64,000 bases of DNA. It comes from Vibrio tarriae. Its GTDB lineage: Bacteria; Pseudomonadota; Gammaproteobacteria; Enterobacterales; Vibrionaceae. Below are positions 1 to 9,718 of the stretch, piece after piece. The notes beneath the pieces are model-generated. The model worked only from the letters and a program-made list of their open reading frames with translations. It was not told the DNA's origin and made no database searches. Location: NCBI RefSeq assembly GCF_002216685.1, contig NZ_CP022353.1, positions 496,001 to 560,000 of the forward strand, in the 5' to 3' direction. The position numbers were made by a program, and so were the translations under genes. Position 1 is the first letter of the stretch, and the number at the start of each line of letters is the position of its first letter.

Positions 1-64
1 GCAGTCGTGACGCTGCCCAATTTGTGATTCAGATTGAATTTGGGTTTCGGTTAGTTGGCTTCCG

Positions 65-535
65 TTACTTGGCTTCTGGTTGGTAGCCAGTATCGTCTTC
101 GGTAGGATTTTCTGCTGCTTGGCGGGCCAGCTCATCACACATTTCGTTTTCACGGTGTCCAGCGTGGCCTTTAACCCAGCGCCATTCGACTTGGTGGCGA
201 GCGGTTTCTTTGTCAAGGGCTTGCCATAAGTCGGCGTTTTTCACGGGCTTTTTGTCGGCAGTTTTCCAACCACGCAGCTTCCAGTTGTGGATCCACTGGG
301 TGATCCCTTGGCGAACGTACTGACTATCGGTCGTCAGGACCACGCGACAGGGTTCTTTAAGCGCCTGCAGAGCCATGACGGCGGCCAGCATTTCCATTCG
401 GTTGTTGGTGGTGAGGCGATAACCGCGAGCAAGGGTCTTCTCGACTTGCTTATAACGCATCACGACGCCATAACCGCCGGGACCTGGGTTGCCGAGGCAA
501 GAACCATCCGTGAAAATTTCCACCTGTTTGTTCAT
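65..535 (-). CDS. rnhA: ribonuclease HI
   Basis: Cytoplasmic endonuclease that cuts the RNA strand of RNA-DNA hybrids, removing R-loops and primers. The 156-residue product has the usual RNase HI length, and the four catalytic acidic residues sit at the same numbers as in the E. coli enzyme: D10 (in [14 protein letters not shown]), E48, D70 and D134, with the flexible-loop histidine H124 (VKGHAGH). It is divergent from dnaQ with a 56-bp gap, an arrangement also found in enterobacteria. No terminator is visible in the 64 bases left before the window edge. Confidence 0.98.
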   Translation of the reverse strand: MNKQVEIFTDGSCLGNPGPGGYGVVMRYKQVEKTLARGYRLTTNNRMEMLAAVMALQALKEPCRVVLTTDSQYVRQGITQWIHNWKLRGWKTADKKPVKNADLWQALDKETARHQVEWRWVKGHAGHRENEMCDELARQAAENPTEDDTGYQPEAK

Positions 536-591
536 GATTTGATACTATTGGGTCACGCAAAGAATTGGCATAGTCTGACATAGATATCCTG

Positions 592-1335
592 ATGAATACT
601 AGCAACAATGCAGAATACCAACGCATCGTGGTGCTCGATACCGAAACCACGGGTATGAACCGCGAAGGCGGCCCCCATTACGAGGGGCATCGAATTATTG
701 AGATCGGTGCAGTTGAAATCATCAACCGTAAACTCACCGGACGGCATTTTCACGTCTATTTGAAACCGGATCGTGATATTCAATTAGAGGCGATTGAAGT
801 TCACGGTATTACCGATGAATTTCTAAAAGATAAGCCCGAGTACAAAGATGTCCATGAGGAGTTTTTAGACTTCATCAAAGGGGCTGAACTGGTTGCCCAT
901 AACGCGCCGTTTGACGTCGGCTTTATGGATTACGAGTTTGCTAAACTCGGTGGCTCGATCGGTAAAACCAGCGATTTTTGCAAAGTGACCGATACCTTGG
1001 CGATGGCCAAGCGGATTTTCCCCGGTAAACGCAATAACTTGGATATCTTGTGTGAGCGCTACGGCATCGATAACTCACACCGAACCCTGCACGGCGCTTT
1101 GCTCGATGCGGAGATTCTAGCCGACGTTTATCTATTGATGACCGGTGGGCAGACTTCACTGCAATTTTCATCGGCCACGCAAAATAGTGGGGAATTGAGC
1201 GCAGAATCGTTAAAACGTGCCCGTTCAGCGCGAAAAGCGTTAAAGGTTTTAGCGGCTAGCGCCGATGAACTACAAGCACATCAAGATCGTTTGGACATAG
1301 TGGCCAAAAGTGGCACTTGCCTATGGCGTAGTTAG
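592..1335 (+). CDS. dnaQ: DNA polymerase III epsilon subunit (3'-5' proofreading exonuclease)
   Basis: Proofreading subunit of the replicative polymerase core. The 247-residue DEDDh exonuclease shows ExoI with D16 and E18 (VLDTETTGM), ExoII with D108 (HNAPFDVGFMD) and ExoIII with H167 and D172 (HGALLDAE). Just after the nuclease domain lies QTSLQF (187-192), which fits the beta-clamp-binding motif of epsilon (QTSMAF in E. coli). The remaining tail would bind the alpha subunit. Only 8 bases separate it from the following gene, so the two are probably co-transcribed. Confidence 0.98.
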   Translation: MNTSNNAEYQRIVVLDTETTGMNREGGPHYEGHRIIEIGAVEIINRKLTGRHFHVYLKPDRDIQLEAIEVHGITDEFLKDKPEYKDVHEEFLDFIKGAELVAHNAPFDVGFMDYEFAKLGGSIGKTSDFCKVTDTLAMAKRIFPGKRNNLDILCERYGIDNSHRTLHGALLDAEILADVYLLMTGGQTSLQFSSATQNSGELSAESLKRARSARKALKVLAASADELQAHQDRLDIVAKSGTCLWRS

Positions 1336-1343
1336 GAGAGGTT

Positions 1344-2603
1344 ATGTTGAGGATTCTCGCGGCGATAGTGGGATGTTTGATCAGTTTGAGTAGTCTAGCG
1401 GCACAACAATCTAGCATGTCGCTGCTTGATAACCGTTTTCGCGTTGATCCGACCATAACCCAAATCACCTTTGTGATTTACCGCGAAAAAGATTCTCAGC
1501 CAGTCGTGTTAGTTCGCCCTGATGGCAGTAAGTATTATCAATGGCGTAACCCTGAAAATGTGCGCTGGTATCAAGAACCCTCGATGGACATCATCTCGAT
1601 TGAGAATCCTATGCCAGGGCCTTGGCAGGCAATCGGTAAAGTCACACCGAAAAACAACATCAAACTTATCTCGAATCTACAACTTACGACCGACGTCTTT
1701 CCCAGCCGAGTGTTTCAAGGGGAAGAATTTAAATTTACCGCACGCTTAACGTCGGACGGTAAACCTTTGCTATTGCGCGATTTTCTAGATCGAGTCAACC
1801 TCAAAGTGACCTTCACCAAGTTTGTTGAAAATGAAGATTCTCTCGCCAAGGAAGCGCGCCCCATTCCCGAAGTGCTCGGAGAATTTGCCGATGATGGTAC
1901 TTTGCTTGATGAAAAGCCCGGCGATGGTGTGTTCACGGTCGCTTTAAAAATGGCGATTGAACCGGGCAAATACCGTTTACGAATTACCTCAGGAAATGGC
2001 GTTTTTCTGCGTGCGCAAGAGCAAGAGGTGTTAGTTTACCCAACGCCGATTTCTACTACTTTCATTCAATCACGCCTTACTGGTACTCCACATCAAGTTT
2101 TGTTTACAGGTGAGCAGGGGATGATTGAACCTGGTTCTTTACTTGCTCATATTCGGCATCGCCATCCTTATCAAGATGACTATATCTCGGAGTCTCAAGC
2201 TGGTAAGGAATCGTTGACTGCGAAATTAGAGATCCCCTATGACGGAGAATTTGGCAACTATTCTTGGGATGGAAAAGTGTGGGCGACCGAACTTGCTTCA
2301 CAACGTGAACTCTATTTCCCGATTGGCGATCAAACCTACAGTGTGGTCGATGAGCTTAATATTGCTGAAGTGCGTCGAATTCAGGAAGAAGAGGAAGCTT
2401 TACGCCTGAAACAAGAGCAAGAGCTGCTGATCATTCAGATGCGCGAAGAGCAGCGTAGCCGCAACATGATGTACATCATAGTGGGTAATATCGTGGTACT
2501 GATCTTGGCATTAGCCGTTTGGTTTGTACTGCGTAAGATCAAAATGAAAAAAGCCGCTGTACCGGAAATGCAGCTAAATATGCCGCCTAAGAAGGGTAAG
2601 TAA
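1344..2603 (+). CDS. TIGR03503 family protein, probable membrane-anchored periplasmic protein
   Basis: Function unknown. The 419-residue product begins with a signal-peptide-like segment (about residues 1-20). It continues as a long beta-rich periplasmic region, then a charged Glu/Gln/Arg-rich probable coiled coil (about 345-372), one transmembrane helix (about 375-397) and a short basic cytoplasmic tail. This layout and the sequence fit the TIGR03503 family, which is common in Vibrio and Shewanella next to dnaQ; family assignment is from memory. The start has a good Shine-Dalgarno (AGGAGAGG) overlapping the end of dnaQ. Confidence 0.85.
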   Translation: MLRILAAIVGCLISLSSLAAQQSSMSLLDNRFRVDPTITQITFVIYREKDSQPVVLVRPDGSKYYQWRNPENVRWYQEPSMDIISIENPMPGPWQAIGKVTPKNNIKLISNLQLTTDVFPSRVFQGEEFKFTARLTSDGKPLLLRDFLDRVNLKVTFTKFVENEDSLAKEARPIPEVLGEFADDGTLLDEKPGDGVFTVALKMAIEPGKYRLRITSGNGVFLRAQEQEVLVYPTPISTTFIQSRLTGTPHQVLFTGEQGMIEPGSLLAHIRHRHPYQDDYISESQAGKESLTAKLEIPYDGEFGNYSWDGKVWATELASQRELYFPIGDQTYSVVDELNIAEVRRIQEEEEALRLKQEQELLIIQMREEQRSRNMMYIIVGNIVVLILALAVWFVLRKIKMKKAAVPEMQLNMPPKKGK

Positions 2604-2688
2604 AGGCGTTGAATTTGCCTTTGACCCTTTGAAGTTTGTTGTTCAAGCGGATTTGAATGAAGGCTCACTTGAGTTTATGGAAGATAAG

Positions 2689-2716
2689 AAAAGGGAGACG
2701 TTGTCTCCCTTTTGGC
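2689..2716. terminator. bidirectional rho-independent terminator
   Basis: Perfect 9-bp stem AAGGGAGAC / GTCTCCCTT with a 3-base loop at 2691-2711. It is flanked by T runs on the right (plus strand) and by an A-rich run on the left that gives a T run on the minus strand. It lies between two convergent genes and can end both. Confidence 0.85.
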
Positions 2717-2749
2717 TATTGAAGTGGTGAATACTGCTCAATGTGGAAC

Positions 2750-5194
2750 TTAAGCCACTTCTGCTTTACGTTGTGTGCGCTTTTTTGCGGCCAGCTCTTG
2801 TGGGGCAAAGTCATCGACATTGATGGTGTAGAGACGATGTGCTTCCGCTTCGCTCAGTAGTGCCGCTTCCTGAATGGTCAGCACTTTGGCTTCTAAGCCC
2901 AGCTTGGCGACTTCATCCAACCCCATAAATGGGCGGCGTTGACCAAGCGCTTTGCATGCTTTTTCAAACAGCGGCTCAGCTTGTAAAATCACATTCAACG
3001 CTTGTTCTATCTTACCCGCAGGATTGTTATCACTCGGTGTTAAGTATTGGTGACGACCAATTCTTGAACGTGTTTCACTCGGGGTTTGCAAGATCTGCGC
3101 GAGCTTGCTATCGAGCTTGTCACTTGGCGCTTTACGCACTCGGCCGAAAGGCATCATGAGTACACGTAATGCGCGGCCAATCATCCGATTTGGGAAGTTA
3201 ACCAAGAACTCATCAATGGCGATTTCAGTTTGGCGCAAACTATCTTGTAAGCCCCAATGTACCAGTGGTAAATCTTCGGCTGGACGGCCATCGTTTTCAA
3301 AACGTTTTAAGGTCGCTGAGCTTAAGTAAAGCTGGCTCAGAATATCCCCTAAACGGGCAGAGAGACGCTCTCTACGTTTGAGTGAGCCGCCCAATACTGC
3401 CATGGAGATATCCGCAAGCAGGGCCAAGTTAGCACTGTAACGATTAAGCTGTTGGTAGTAGCGCTTGGTTGCATCACGGGTTGGGGCTTGTGAACCATAA
3501 CCATCAGTCAAACCAAGCCATAGACTGCGCACTAAGTTGCTGAGCACAAAGCCAACGTGTCCTGCTAGGGCACTATCAAATTTTTCTACCGCATCAGAAT
3601 TTGGGCTATAAGCCGCTTCCATTTCTCTGAGTACATAAGGATGGCAGCGAATCGCACCTTGACCAAAGATGATCATCGAGCGGGTAAGAATGTTCGCGCC
3701 TTCTACGGTAACGGCAATTGGAGCACCTTGATACCCGCGAGCGAGGAAGTTAGCGGGGCCTAAACAGATGCCTTTACCGCCGACAATGTCCATCGCATCA
3801 ATAATTGAGCGTTGTCCGCGGTGAGTACAGTGATATTTTACGATCGCAGAAATTACCGAAGGCTTTTCACCGAGATCGATACCCGTGACAGTCAGGTTAC
3901 TTGCCGCATCCATCACATAAGCGTTACCGGCTAGACGCGCTAATGGCTCTTCAATCCCTTCCATCTGACCGATAGGTTGTTTGAACTGGCGACGAATACG
4001 CGCATAAGCGCCTGTAGCGAGTGCCGCAGTTTTAATGCCGCCGGTTGAGTTGGAAGGTAGGGTAATGCCGCGTCCCACCGAAAGACATTCCACCAACATG
4101 CGCCATCCTTGGCCTGCCATTTTTGGACCACCGATGATGAAATCCAGCGGCACAAACAGATCTTTGGCACGGGTTGGACCGTTTTGGAAAGGCACGTTGA
4201 GTGGGAAGTGGCGATTGCCGATCTCCACGCCTTTAAGATGCGTTGGGATCAAGGCACAGGTAATGCCGAGCTCTTCTTTATCACCGAGCAGTCCTTCAGG
4301 GTCGCGCAGTTTAAAGGCAAGCCCCAGCACAGTCGCCACCGGTGCGAGAGTGATGTAGCGCTTGTTCCACGTCAGGCGCATACCTAGAACTTCTTTGCCT
4401 TCCCATTGTCCTTTACAAACTACACCGAAATCAGGGATAGAACCTGCGTCTGAACCGGCTTCTGGGCTGGTTAAAGCAAAACAGGGGATCTCTTTGCCTT
4501 CCGCTAAGCGAGGTAAGTAATAGTTTTTCTGCTCTTCGGTACCGTAATGTTGCAGCAGCTCACCGGGGCCTAAAGAGTTAGGTACGCCTACGGTTGAGGA
4601 GAGAACACCAGAAACACCGGTCAGTTTTTGCAGCACCAAAGATTGTGCATAAGCTGAAAATTCTAAGCCGCCATACTGTTTTTTGATGATCATGGCGAAG
4701 AATTTCTTCTCTTTGAGGAAAGTCCACACTTCTGGCGGTAAATCTGCCAGTTCATGGGTGACTTGGTAGTCGCTAACCATGGCACACACTTCATTGACTG
4801 GGCCATCCAGGAAGGCTTGTTCTTCAGCAGAGAGCTTCGGAGCTTGGATATTGTGCAGCTTTTTCCAGTCCGGTTTGCCTTTAAACAGTTCGGCTTCCCA
4901 CCAAACTGTTCCGGCCTCAAGGGCTTCTTTCTCGGTCTGTGACATCGCGGGCAGTACTTTTTTAAACACTGCTAATGCTTTACCACTGATCAACGATTGG
5001 CGAACGGATGGCAGACAGAGCACGACGACGGCCGCCAAATAGAGCGCCCAACCGAAAAAGCCAACAGGCCCAAACAGTGAAAGCGCTAGCATGGTGAAAG
5101 TCAGTGCTGCTAATGAGGTAAATAGGGATGTTCTTTGATACAGGCATGCGCCGAGTATCAAGAGCATGATTAAGGTAGAGAGCAAGATTTCCAT
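2750..5194 (-). CDS. fadE: acyl-CoA dehydrogenase FadE
   Basis: Catalyses the first, FAD-dependent step of fatty-acid beta-oxidation (acyl-CoA to trans-2-enoyl-CoA). The 814-residue length and two hydrophobic N-terminal segments (about residues 1-65) match the large membrane-associated FadE of gamma-proteobacteria rather than short 380-residue acyl-CoA dehydrogenases. The acyl-CoA dehydrogenase domain follows, recognisable from the stretch around [13 protein letters not shown], and then the FadE-specific C-terminal extension. A single-gene unit; a FadR-like operator lies upstream at 5260-5276. Confidence 0.96.
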   Translation of the reverse strand: MEILLSTLIMLLILGACLYQRTSLFTSLAALTFTMLALSLFGPVGFFGWALYLAAVVVLCLPSVRQSLISGKALAVFKKVLPAMSQTEKEALEAGTVWWEAELFKGKPDWKKLHNIQAPKLSAEEQAFLDGPVNEVCAMVSDYQVTHELADLPPEVWTFLKEKKFFAMIIKKQYGGLEFSAYAQSLVLQKLTGVSGVLSSTVGVPNSLGPGELLQHYGTEEQKNYYLPRLAEGKEIPCFALTSPEAGSDAGSIPDFGVVCKGQWEGKEVLGMRLTWNKRYITLAPVATVLGLAFKLRDPEGLLGDKEELGITCALIPTHLKGVEIGNRHFPLNVPFQNGPTRAKDLFVPLDFIIGGPKMAGQGWRMLVECLSVGRGITLPSNSTGGIKTAALATGAYARIRRQFKQPIGQMEGIEEPLARLAGNAYVMDAASNLTVTGIDLGEKPSVISAIVKYHCTHRGQRSIIDAMDIVGGKGICLGPANFLARGYQGAPIAVTVEGANILTRSMIIFGQGAIRCHPYVLREMEAAYSPNSDAVEKFDSALAGHVGFVLSNLVRSLWLGLTDGYGSQAPTRDATKRYYQQLNRYSANLALLADISMAVLGGSLKRRERLSARLGDILSQLYLSSATLKRFENDGRPAEDLPLVHWGLQDSLRQTEIAIDEFLVNFPNRMIGRALRVLMMPFGRVRKAPSDKLDSKLAQILQTPSETRSRIGRHQYLTPSDNNPAGKIEQALNVILQAEPLFEKACKALGQRRPFMGLDEVAKLGLEAKVLTIQEAALLSEAEAHRLYTINVDDFAPQELAAKKRTQRKAEVA

Positions 5195-5259
5195 ACTGTT
5201 TTATCCTTTTTCAGACTCGCGTTTTCTATCAGTAGATACGAAAATCGCGACTCTAAGTT

Positions 5260-5276
5260 TAGTGGTCTAACCAGTT
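5260..5276 (-). promoter_or_regulatory. FadR-like operator upstream of fadE
   Basis: The minus strand reads AACTGGTTAGACCACTA, close to the FadR consensus ANCTGGTCYGACNTGTT, including the CTGGT and GAC cores. It lies about 65 bp upstream of the fadE start, a natural place for repression by FadR when long-chain acyl-CoA is absent. The site is inferred by consensus only. Confidence 0.65.
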
Positions 5277-5511
5277 AAAGTGTAACCAAAATATTAATGA
5301 AATGTAAAACGGCATTTTGTCCGAAAGTGATCACGCTAGAGTAATCTCTCTACTCTTGCCGCTTCTTGAATGACTGGATTTGCTAACGAGGAGTAAATCT
5401 TGCTTTTTGACTATCGACAGCTTCGCTTGTTTGGGTAAACTCAGGTGGATACTGAATTGAAGTGCCAAGCGCGCGGGTTCGGATAACTAATAATCAATAG
5501 AGAGATGCCTC

Positions 5512-6087
5512 ATGTACCAGGATTTAATTAGAAGTGAACTGACCGAAGCGGCAGACGTTTTGCAGAAATTTTTGAGTGATGACCACAACATCGCACAAAT
5601 TGAAGCGGCGGCTAAGCTGATTGCTGATTCGTTCAAGCAAGGTGGGAAAGTGCTTTCTTGCGGTAATGGTGGTTCGCATTGTGATGCCATGCACTTTGCT
5701 GAAGAGTTGACTGGGCGTTACCGTGAAAACCGCCCTGGTTATCCTGGTATTGCGATTTCTGATCCAAGCCATCTGTCTTGTGTGAGTAACGATTTTGGCT
5801 ATGACTATGTTTTCTCTCGTTATGTGGAAGCGGTCGGAGCGAAAGGCGATGTGCTGTTTGGCTTATCGACTTCCGGTAATTCAGGCAACATCCTAAAAGC
5901 CATTGAGGCGGCGAAAGCAAAAGGCATGAAAACCATCGCGTTAACCGGCAAAGATGGCGGTAAAATGGCGGGTTTGGCCGATGTTGAAATTCGTGTGCCA
6001 CATTTTGGTTACGCGGATCGTATCCAAGAAGTGCACATTAAGATCATCCACATCATCATTCAGTTGATTGAAAAGGAAATGGCGTAA
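5512..6087 (+). CDS. gmhA: D-sedoheptulose-7-phosphate isomerase
   Basis: Cytoplasmic SIS-domain enzyme that converts sedoheptulose 7-phosphate to D-glycero-manno-heptose 7-phosphate, the first step of ADP-heptose synthesis for the LPS inner core. The 191-residue product carries sugar-phosphate-binding stretches [22 protein letters not shown] and [11 protein letters not shown], and length equals that of known GmhA (LpcA). Start ATG at 5512 follows the purine-rich AGAGAGATG. It is followed 62 bp later by the YafJ-type amidotransferase gene, with a small hairpin between them. Confidence 0.97.
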   Translation: MYQDLIRSELTEAADVLQKFLSDDHNIAQIEAAAKLIADSFKQGGKVLSCGNGGSHCDAMHFAEELTGRYRENRPGYPGIAISDPSHLSCVSNDFGYDYVFSRYVEAVGAKGDVLFGLSTSGNSGNILKAIEAAKAKGMKTIALTGKDGGKMAGLADVEIRVPHFGYADRIQEVHIKIIHIIIQLIEKEMA

Positions 6088-6100
6088 CCCTACGCTCAAG

Positions 6101-6120
6101 AGCCCGGTATTGACCGGGCT
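6101..6120 (+). terminator. intergenic hairpin after gmhA (weak terminator or attenuator)
   Basis: AGCCCGGT and ACCGGGCT form an 8-bp perfect stem with a 4-base loop. It is followed only by a mixed sequence without a clear T run, so it may stabilise the gmhA 3' end or reduce read-through rather than fully terminate. Confidence 0.45.
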
Positions 6121-6149
6121 ACTGGTTTAAGTAAGGAGTGGTTTAAACC

Positions 6150-6995
6150 ATGTGTGAATTGCTCGGCATGAGCGCCAATGTACCAACCGATATCTGTTTT
6201 AGTTTCACTGGCTTGATGCAACGTGGCGGGAAAACGGGTCCGCATCGTGATGGGTGGGGAATCGCGTTTTACGAAGGCAAAGGCTTTCGTACCTTCAAAG
6301 ATCCCAATCCTAGCAGTCAGTCCAAAATTGCCGAGTTAGTTCAGCAGTATCCGATCAAAAGTCGTGCGGTGATCAGCCACATTCGTCAGGCCAATCGCGG
6401 TGGGGTGAATCTGGAAAACACTCATCCGTTTACCCGCGAGTTGTGGGGGCAGTACTGGACATTTGCCCACAATGGGCAATTGACGGGATATCAAAATCTA
6501 GTCACTGGACGCCATCGACCAGTCGGTGAAACGGACAGCGAACTGGCATTCTGTTGGTTGCTGAATCAAATGGAACAGCGTTACCCCGAAGGTCCACAAG
6601 ATTGGCCTGAGATGCTGCGCTATGTTGCGCAGTGTTGTGATGAGCTTAGAGCTCTCGGTGTCTTTAATATGCTGCTGTCTAATGGCGAATATGTGATGGC
6701 GTATTGCACCAATCATTTGTATTGGATCACTCGCCGAGCCCCATTTGGCCGTGCAGCACTGCTCGATGAAGATGTCGAGATCAATTTCCAAGAAGAAACC
6801 ACGCCGAATGATGTGGTGTCAGTGATTGCGACTCAACCGTTAACCGGTAATGAAACTTGGCAGCGTATGAAGCCGGGGCAATTCGCATTTTTCCATTTTG
6901 GAGAGCGGATAGAAGACAATGCACATGTGTTGATGGATGTGGGTTTTGCACCGAATCGACCCAGATGTCAGGCACCAAGCCAACCTCTCGACTAA
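6150..6995 (+). CDS. class II glutamine amidotransferase, YafJ type
   Basis: The 281-residue protein starts MCELLGM, exposing Cys2 as the N-terminal nucleophile of the Ntn-hydrolase glutaminase fold after Met removal. GLMQRGGKTGPHRDGWGIAFY, ISHIRQAN and THPFTRELWG.YWTFAHNGQL are typical of the YafJ / GATase_4 family. There is no attached synthetase domain, so the amide acceptor is unknown. Co-orientation with gmhA is conserved in enterics and vibrios, where the gene is yafJ; the biochemical role has not been settled to my knowledge. Confidence 0.9.
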   Translation: MCELLGMSANVPTDICFSFTGLMQRGGKTGPHRDGWGIAFYEGKGFRTFKDPNPSSQSKIAELVQQYPIKSRAVISHIRQANRGGVNLENTHPFTRELWGQYWTFAHNGQLTGYQNLVTGRHRPVGETDSELAFCWLLNQMEQRYPEGPQDWPEMLRYVAQCCDELRALGVFNMLLSNGEYVMAYCTNHLYWITRRAPFGRAALLDEDVEINFQEETTPNDVVSVIATQPLTGNETWQRMKPGQFAFFHFGERIEDNAHVLMDVGFAPNRPRCQAPSQPLD

Positions 6996-6999
6996 GCGA

Positions 7000-7092
7000 T
7001 ATACCTTTCCTACTTGAAGCTGCAGCGGTGTTGGCTATGTTCGTTCACCCCAATCACATCGTTTATGTTGTCTGGGAATAAAGAGTGGTACA
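7000..7092 (+). repeat. ERIC-family repeat, internally shortened copy
   Basis: From TATACC at 7000 to about 7079 the sequence follows the right half of the complete ERIC copy at 12157-12284 read in the opposite direction. It includes the TTCACCCCAATCACAT core, the reverse of the well-known ERIC GATTGGGGTGA block. It then diverges and ends with a TGGTACA resembling the element terminus, as if the middle and left half were deleted. It lies just after the YafJ-type gene stop codon. Confidence 0.7.
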
Positions 7093-7097
7093 AAAAG

Positions 7098-7125
7098 AAA
7101 GGGTTGAATGATTTCAACCCTTTTT
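7098..7125. terminator. bidirectional terminator between the YafJ-type gene and purN
   Basis: AAAGGGTTGAA and TTCAACCCTTT form an 11-bp stem with a tiny loop. A T run on the right and an A run on the left suit termination in both directions of two convergent units. Confidence 0.85.
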
Positions 7126-7135
7126 CGATTGGAGA

Positions 7136-7774
7136 TTATTCGGCCGCGTAACCGTGTATGCCGAGCGCTTCGCCATCTAAATAAGCTTTGCCGTCTTTCA
7201 TTGCTAAACGCTCTTCGACAAACCATTTCACGACAAGCGGGTAGATGCGATGCTCTTGATCCTGCACGCGAGCCGTGAGCTCTTCGACCGTATCATCTTC
7301 AAAAATCGGTACTTTGGCTTGCAGAATCACAGGGCCCCCATCGAGCTGCTCGGTGACAAAATGCACGCTGGTACCATGCTCTTCATCGCCGGCGTGGATA
7401 GCTCGTTGATAAGTGTTCAATCCCGGATACTTTGGTAATAACGAAGGGTGGATGTTGATCATTCGACCCAGATAATGGCGAACAAATTCACTACTGAGAA
7501 TACGCATGTAACCTGCGAGCACTATTAAGTCAGGAGCAAATTTATCCATCTGCTCCATCATTGCAGCATCAAAGGCATCACGAGTTTCGTAAGCTTTGGG
7601 ATCAATAAAACAGGCGGCAGCGCCAGCCTGTTTGGCACGTTCTAAACCGTAAGCTGTTGCTTTATTGGAAAACACAGCCGTCACTTTGCCATCTTGAATA
7701 CTGGTTGCACAAGCATCAATGATCGCCTGTAGGTTGGTTCCGTTTCCCGAAATTAAAACAACAATACTCTTCAT
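7136..7774 (-). CDS. purN: phosphoribosylglycinamide formyltransferase
   Basis: Transfers a formyl group from 10-formyl-THF to GAR in de novo purine synthesis. The 212-residue product has the phosphate-binding SGNGTNLQAI loop and the catalytic trio N107, H109 (NIHPSLLPKYPG) and D145, each one residue higher than the E. coli numbering. It is the second gene of a purMN operon, only 2 bases after purM, and so should share the PurR operator upstream of purM. Confidence 0.97.
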   Translation of the reverse strand: MKSIVVLISGNGTNLQAIIDACATSIQDGKVTAVFSNKATAYGLERAKQAGAAACFIDPKAYETRDAFDAAMMEQMDKFAPDLIVLAGYMRILSSEFVRHYLGRMINIHPSLLPKYPGLNTYQRAIHAGDEEHGTSVHFVTEQLDGGPVILQAKVPIFEDDTVEELTARVQDQEHRIYPLVVKWFVEERLAMKDGKAYLDGEALGIHGYAAE

Positions 7775-7776
7775 GC

Positions 7777-8817
7777 TTAGTTGATCTCTACCTGTGCTTC
7801 GTTGCTATTGGCGGCTGCGATTTCGCCGATGACCCATGCGGTTTCGCCTTCTGCTTGCAGTAGCGCAACGGCCGCATTGGCTTGATCTTTTGGCAGTGCA
7901 ATGATCAAACCGACACCACAGTTGAAGGTGCGGTACATTTCGTGAGTGGTCACGTTACCTTTTTCCTGTAGCCATTGGAAAATCACTGGCCATTCCCAGC
8001 TCTTACCATTGATTACGGCTTTAGTACCTTCTGGCAGTACGCGTGGAATGTTTTCCCAGAAGCCACCGCCAGTGATGTGTGAAATCGCATGAATGTCATG
8101 TTCAGCAATCAGCTTTAAGCCAGATTTGATGTAAATCTTGGTTGGTGCGAGTAAGTGCTCACCAATGGTTTTGCCCGCTAACAGCTCATTCTTATCAGCT
8201 TTAGAGACTTCTAAAATCTTACGCACTAAGGAGTAACCATTAGAGTGTGGGCCGCTTGAGCCAACCGCAATCAGCGCATCACCCACTTGTACCTTACTGC
8301 CGTCGATGATCTCTTCTTTTTCGACGACACCGACACAAAAACCTGCCACGTCGTAGTCTTCACCTTCGTACATGCCTGGCATTTCAGCAGTTTCGCCGCC
8401 AATCAGCGCGCAGCCCGCTTGCAAACAGCCATCGGCAATACCAGAAATCACTTCAGCAGCCGTATCCACATCCAGTTTGCCCGTCGCGTAATAATCGAGG
8501 AAAAACAGCGGCTCAGCGCCTTGAACAATCAGATCATTGACGCACATCGCCACCAGATCGATACCTATGGTGTCGTGTTTTTTCATATCCAGAGCGAGAC
8601 GTAGTTTGGTACCTACGCCGTCAGTGCCAGAGACTAAAACAGGGTGCTTGTATTTGGTTGGCAGTTCACACAGTGCGCCAAAACCACCTAGGCCACCCAT
8701 AACTTCAGGGCGACGGGTGCGCTTCACTGCGCCTTTAATTCGTTCAACGAGTGCATTACCTGCATCAATATCGACACCTGCATCTTTATAGCTGAGAGAT
8801 GGATTATTACCGCTCAC
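7777..8817 (-). CDS. purM: phosphoribosylformylglycinamidine cyclo-ligase (AIR synthetase)
   Basis: ATP-dependent ring closure of FGAM to AIR in purine synthesis, cytoplasmic. The 346-residue length is normal. [15 protein letters not shown] at the N-terminus, [32 protein letters not shown] and [13 protein letters not shown] are the standard PurM signature blocks. First gene of the purMN operon, divergent from upp, with a PurR box 64-79 bp before the start. Confidence 0.98.
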   Translation of the reverse strand: MSGNNPSLSYKDAGVDIDAGNALVERIKGAVKRTRRPEVMGGLGGFGALCELPTKYKHPVLVSGTDGVGTKLRLALDMKKHDTIGIDLVAMCVNDLIVQGAEPLFFLDYYATGKLDVDTAAEVISGIADGCLQAGCALIGGETAEMPGMYEGEDYDVAGFCVGVVEKEEIIDGSKVQVGDALIAVGSSGPHSNGYSLVRKILEVSKADKNELLAGKTIGEHLLAPTKIYIKSGLKLIAEHDIHAISHITGGGFWENIPRVLPEGTKAVINGKSWEWPVIFQWLQEKGNVTTHEMYRTFNCGVGLIIALPKDQANAAVALLQAEGETAWVIGEIAAANSNEAQVEIN

Positions 8818-8880
8818 GGGGAAGTTCCTCGGTCTAGTTGGATATGAAAACGGCGCTATTCTACAGGGCTTAAAACAAAA

Positions 8881-8896
8881 AGGAAAACGTTTGCGT
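8881..8896 (-). promoter_or_regulatory. PurR operator between purMN and upp
   Basis: The minus strand reads ACGCAAACGTTTTCCT, an exact match to the PurR consensus ACGCAAACGTTTTCNT. It lies in the purM/upp divergent gap and would let guanine or hypoxanthine repress purMN; an effect on upp is possible because the gap is only 166 bp. Basis is consensus matching. Confidence 0.85.
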
Positions 8897-8943
8897 AAGA
8901 TTTTTCTCCGGTTTTACAGTCGGAAAAGTCGACAAAATAAGTG

Positions 8944-8949
8944 TATAAT
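8944..8949 (+). promoter_or_regulatory. -10 element of the upp promoter
   Basis: A perfect TATAAT lies 35 bases before the chosen upp start. No good -35 hexamer is present at 17 bases, so the promoter may depend on an activator or on the extended region; the call rests on the -10 alone. Confidence 0.5.
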
Positions 8950-8983
8950 CCGCAGGTTTAAATTAATGAAGCCGGAGTTGGAC

Positions 8984-9610
8984 ATGAAAATTGTTGAAGT
9001 TAAGCACCCTCTTGTAAAACACAAACTTGGCCTGATGCGTGAAGGTGACATCAGCACTAAGCGTTTTCGTGAGCTTGCAACTGAAGTGGCGAGTCTACTG
9101 ACTTATGAAGCGACTTCTGACTTTGAAACCGAAAAAGTCACGATCGAAGGCTGGAATGGTCCTGTGCAAGTGGATCAAATTAAAGGTAAGAAAGTGACGG
9201 TTGTGCCTATCTTGCGTGCAGGTCTTGGCATGATGGATGGTGTACTTGAGCATATCCCAAGTGCGCGTATCAGCGTGGTGGGGATTTACCGTGATGAAGA
9301 AACTCTTGAACCGGTTCCTTACTTCAATAAGTTAGCCACTAATATTGAAGAGCGTATTGCCATGGTGGTTGACCCAATGCTGGCAACTGGCGGCTCGATG
9401 ATTGCGACAATTGACTTGTTGAAAGAGAAAGGCTGTAACCAGATTAAAGTTCTGGTGTTGGTGGCCGCTCCGGAAGGGATTGCCGCTTTAGAAAAAGCGC
9501 ACCCAGATGTTGAGCTTTACACGGCGGCTATCGATGAGAAGCTGAATGACAAAGGCTACATCGTACCGGGTCTTGGTGATGCCGGTGATAAGATTTTTGG
9601 TACTAAGTAA
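8984..9610 (+). CDS. upp: uracil phosphoribosyltransferase
   Basis: Salvage enzyme converting uracil and PRPP to UMP. The start at 8984 ([10 protein letters not shown]) is preferred because GGAG lies 6 bases upstream and it gives 208 residues, the E. coli length. The open frame extends further upstream but without support. The PRPP-binding loop [11 protein letters not shown] and the uracil-site [17 protein letters not shown] are intact. The uracil permease gene uraA, often adjacent to upp in other bacteria, lies about 53 kb away at the right end of this window. Confidence 0.97.
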   Translation: MKIVEVKHPLVKHKLGLMREGDISTKRFRELATEVASLLTYEATSDFETEKVTIEGWNGPVQVDQIKGKKVTVVPILRAGLGMMDGVLEHIPSARISVVGIYRDEETLEPVPYFNKLATNIEERIAMVVDPMLATGGSMIATIDLLKEKGCNQIKVLVLVAAPEGIAALEKAHPDVELYTAAIDEKLNDKGYIVPGLGDAGDKIFGTK

Positions 9611-9668
9611 TCCTAACAAGGCTTTCTGATAAGAAATCGCAACCGAAATATAGGATTTGTATCAATAA

Positions 9669-9696
9669 TAATGGGAAGCTTGTGGCTTCCCATTTC
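9669..9696. terminator. terminator between upp and rluF
   Basis: ATGGGAAGC / GCTTCCCAT 9-bp stem with a 5-base loop at 9671-9693, followed by TTTCTGTT on the plus strand and preceded by A-rich sequence. It sits between convergent genes. Confidence 0.75.
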
Positions 9697-9718
9697 TGTT
9701 CTACGTGCCATTACAAGG

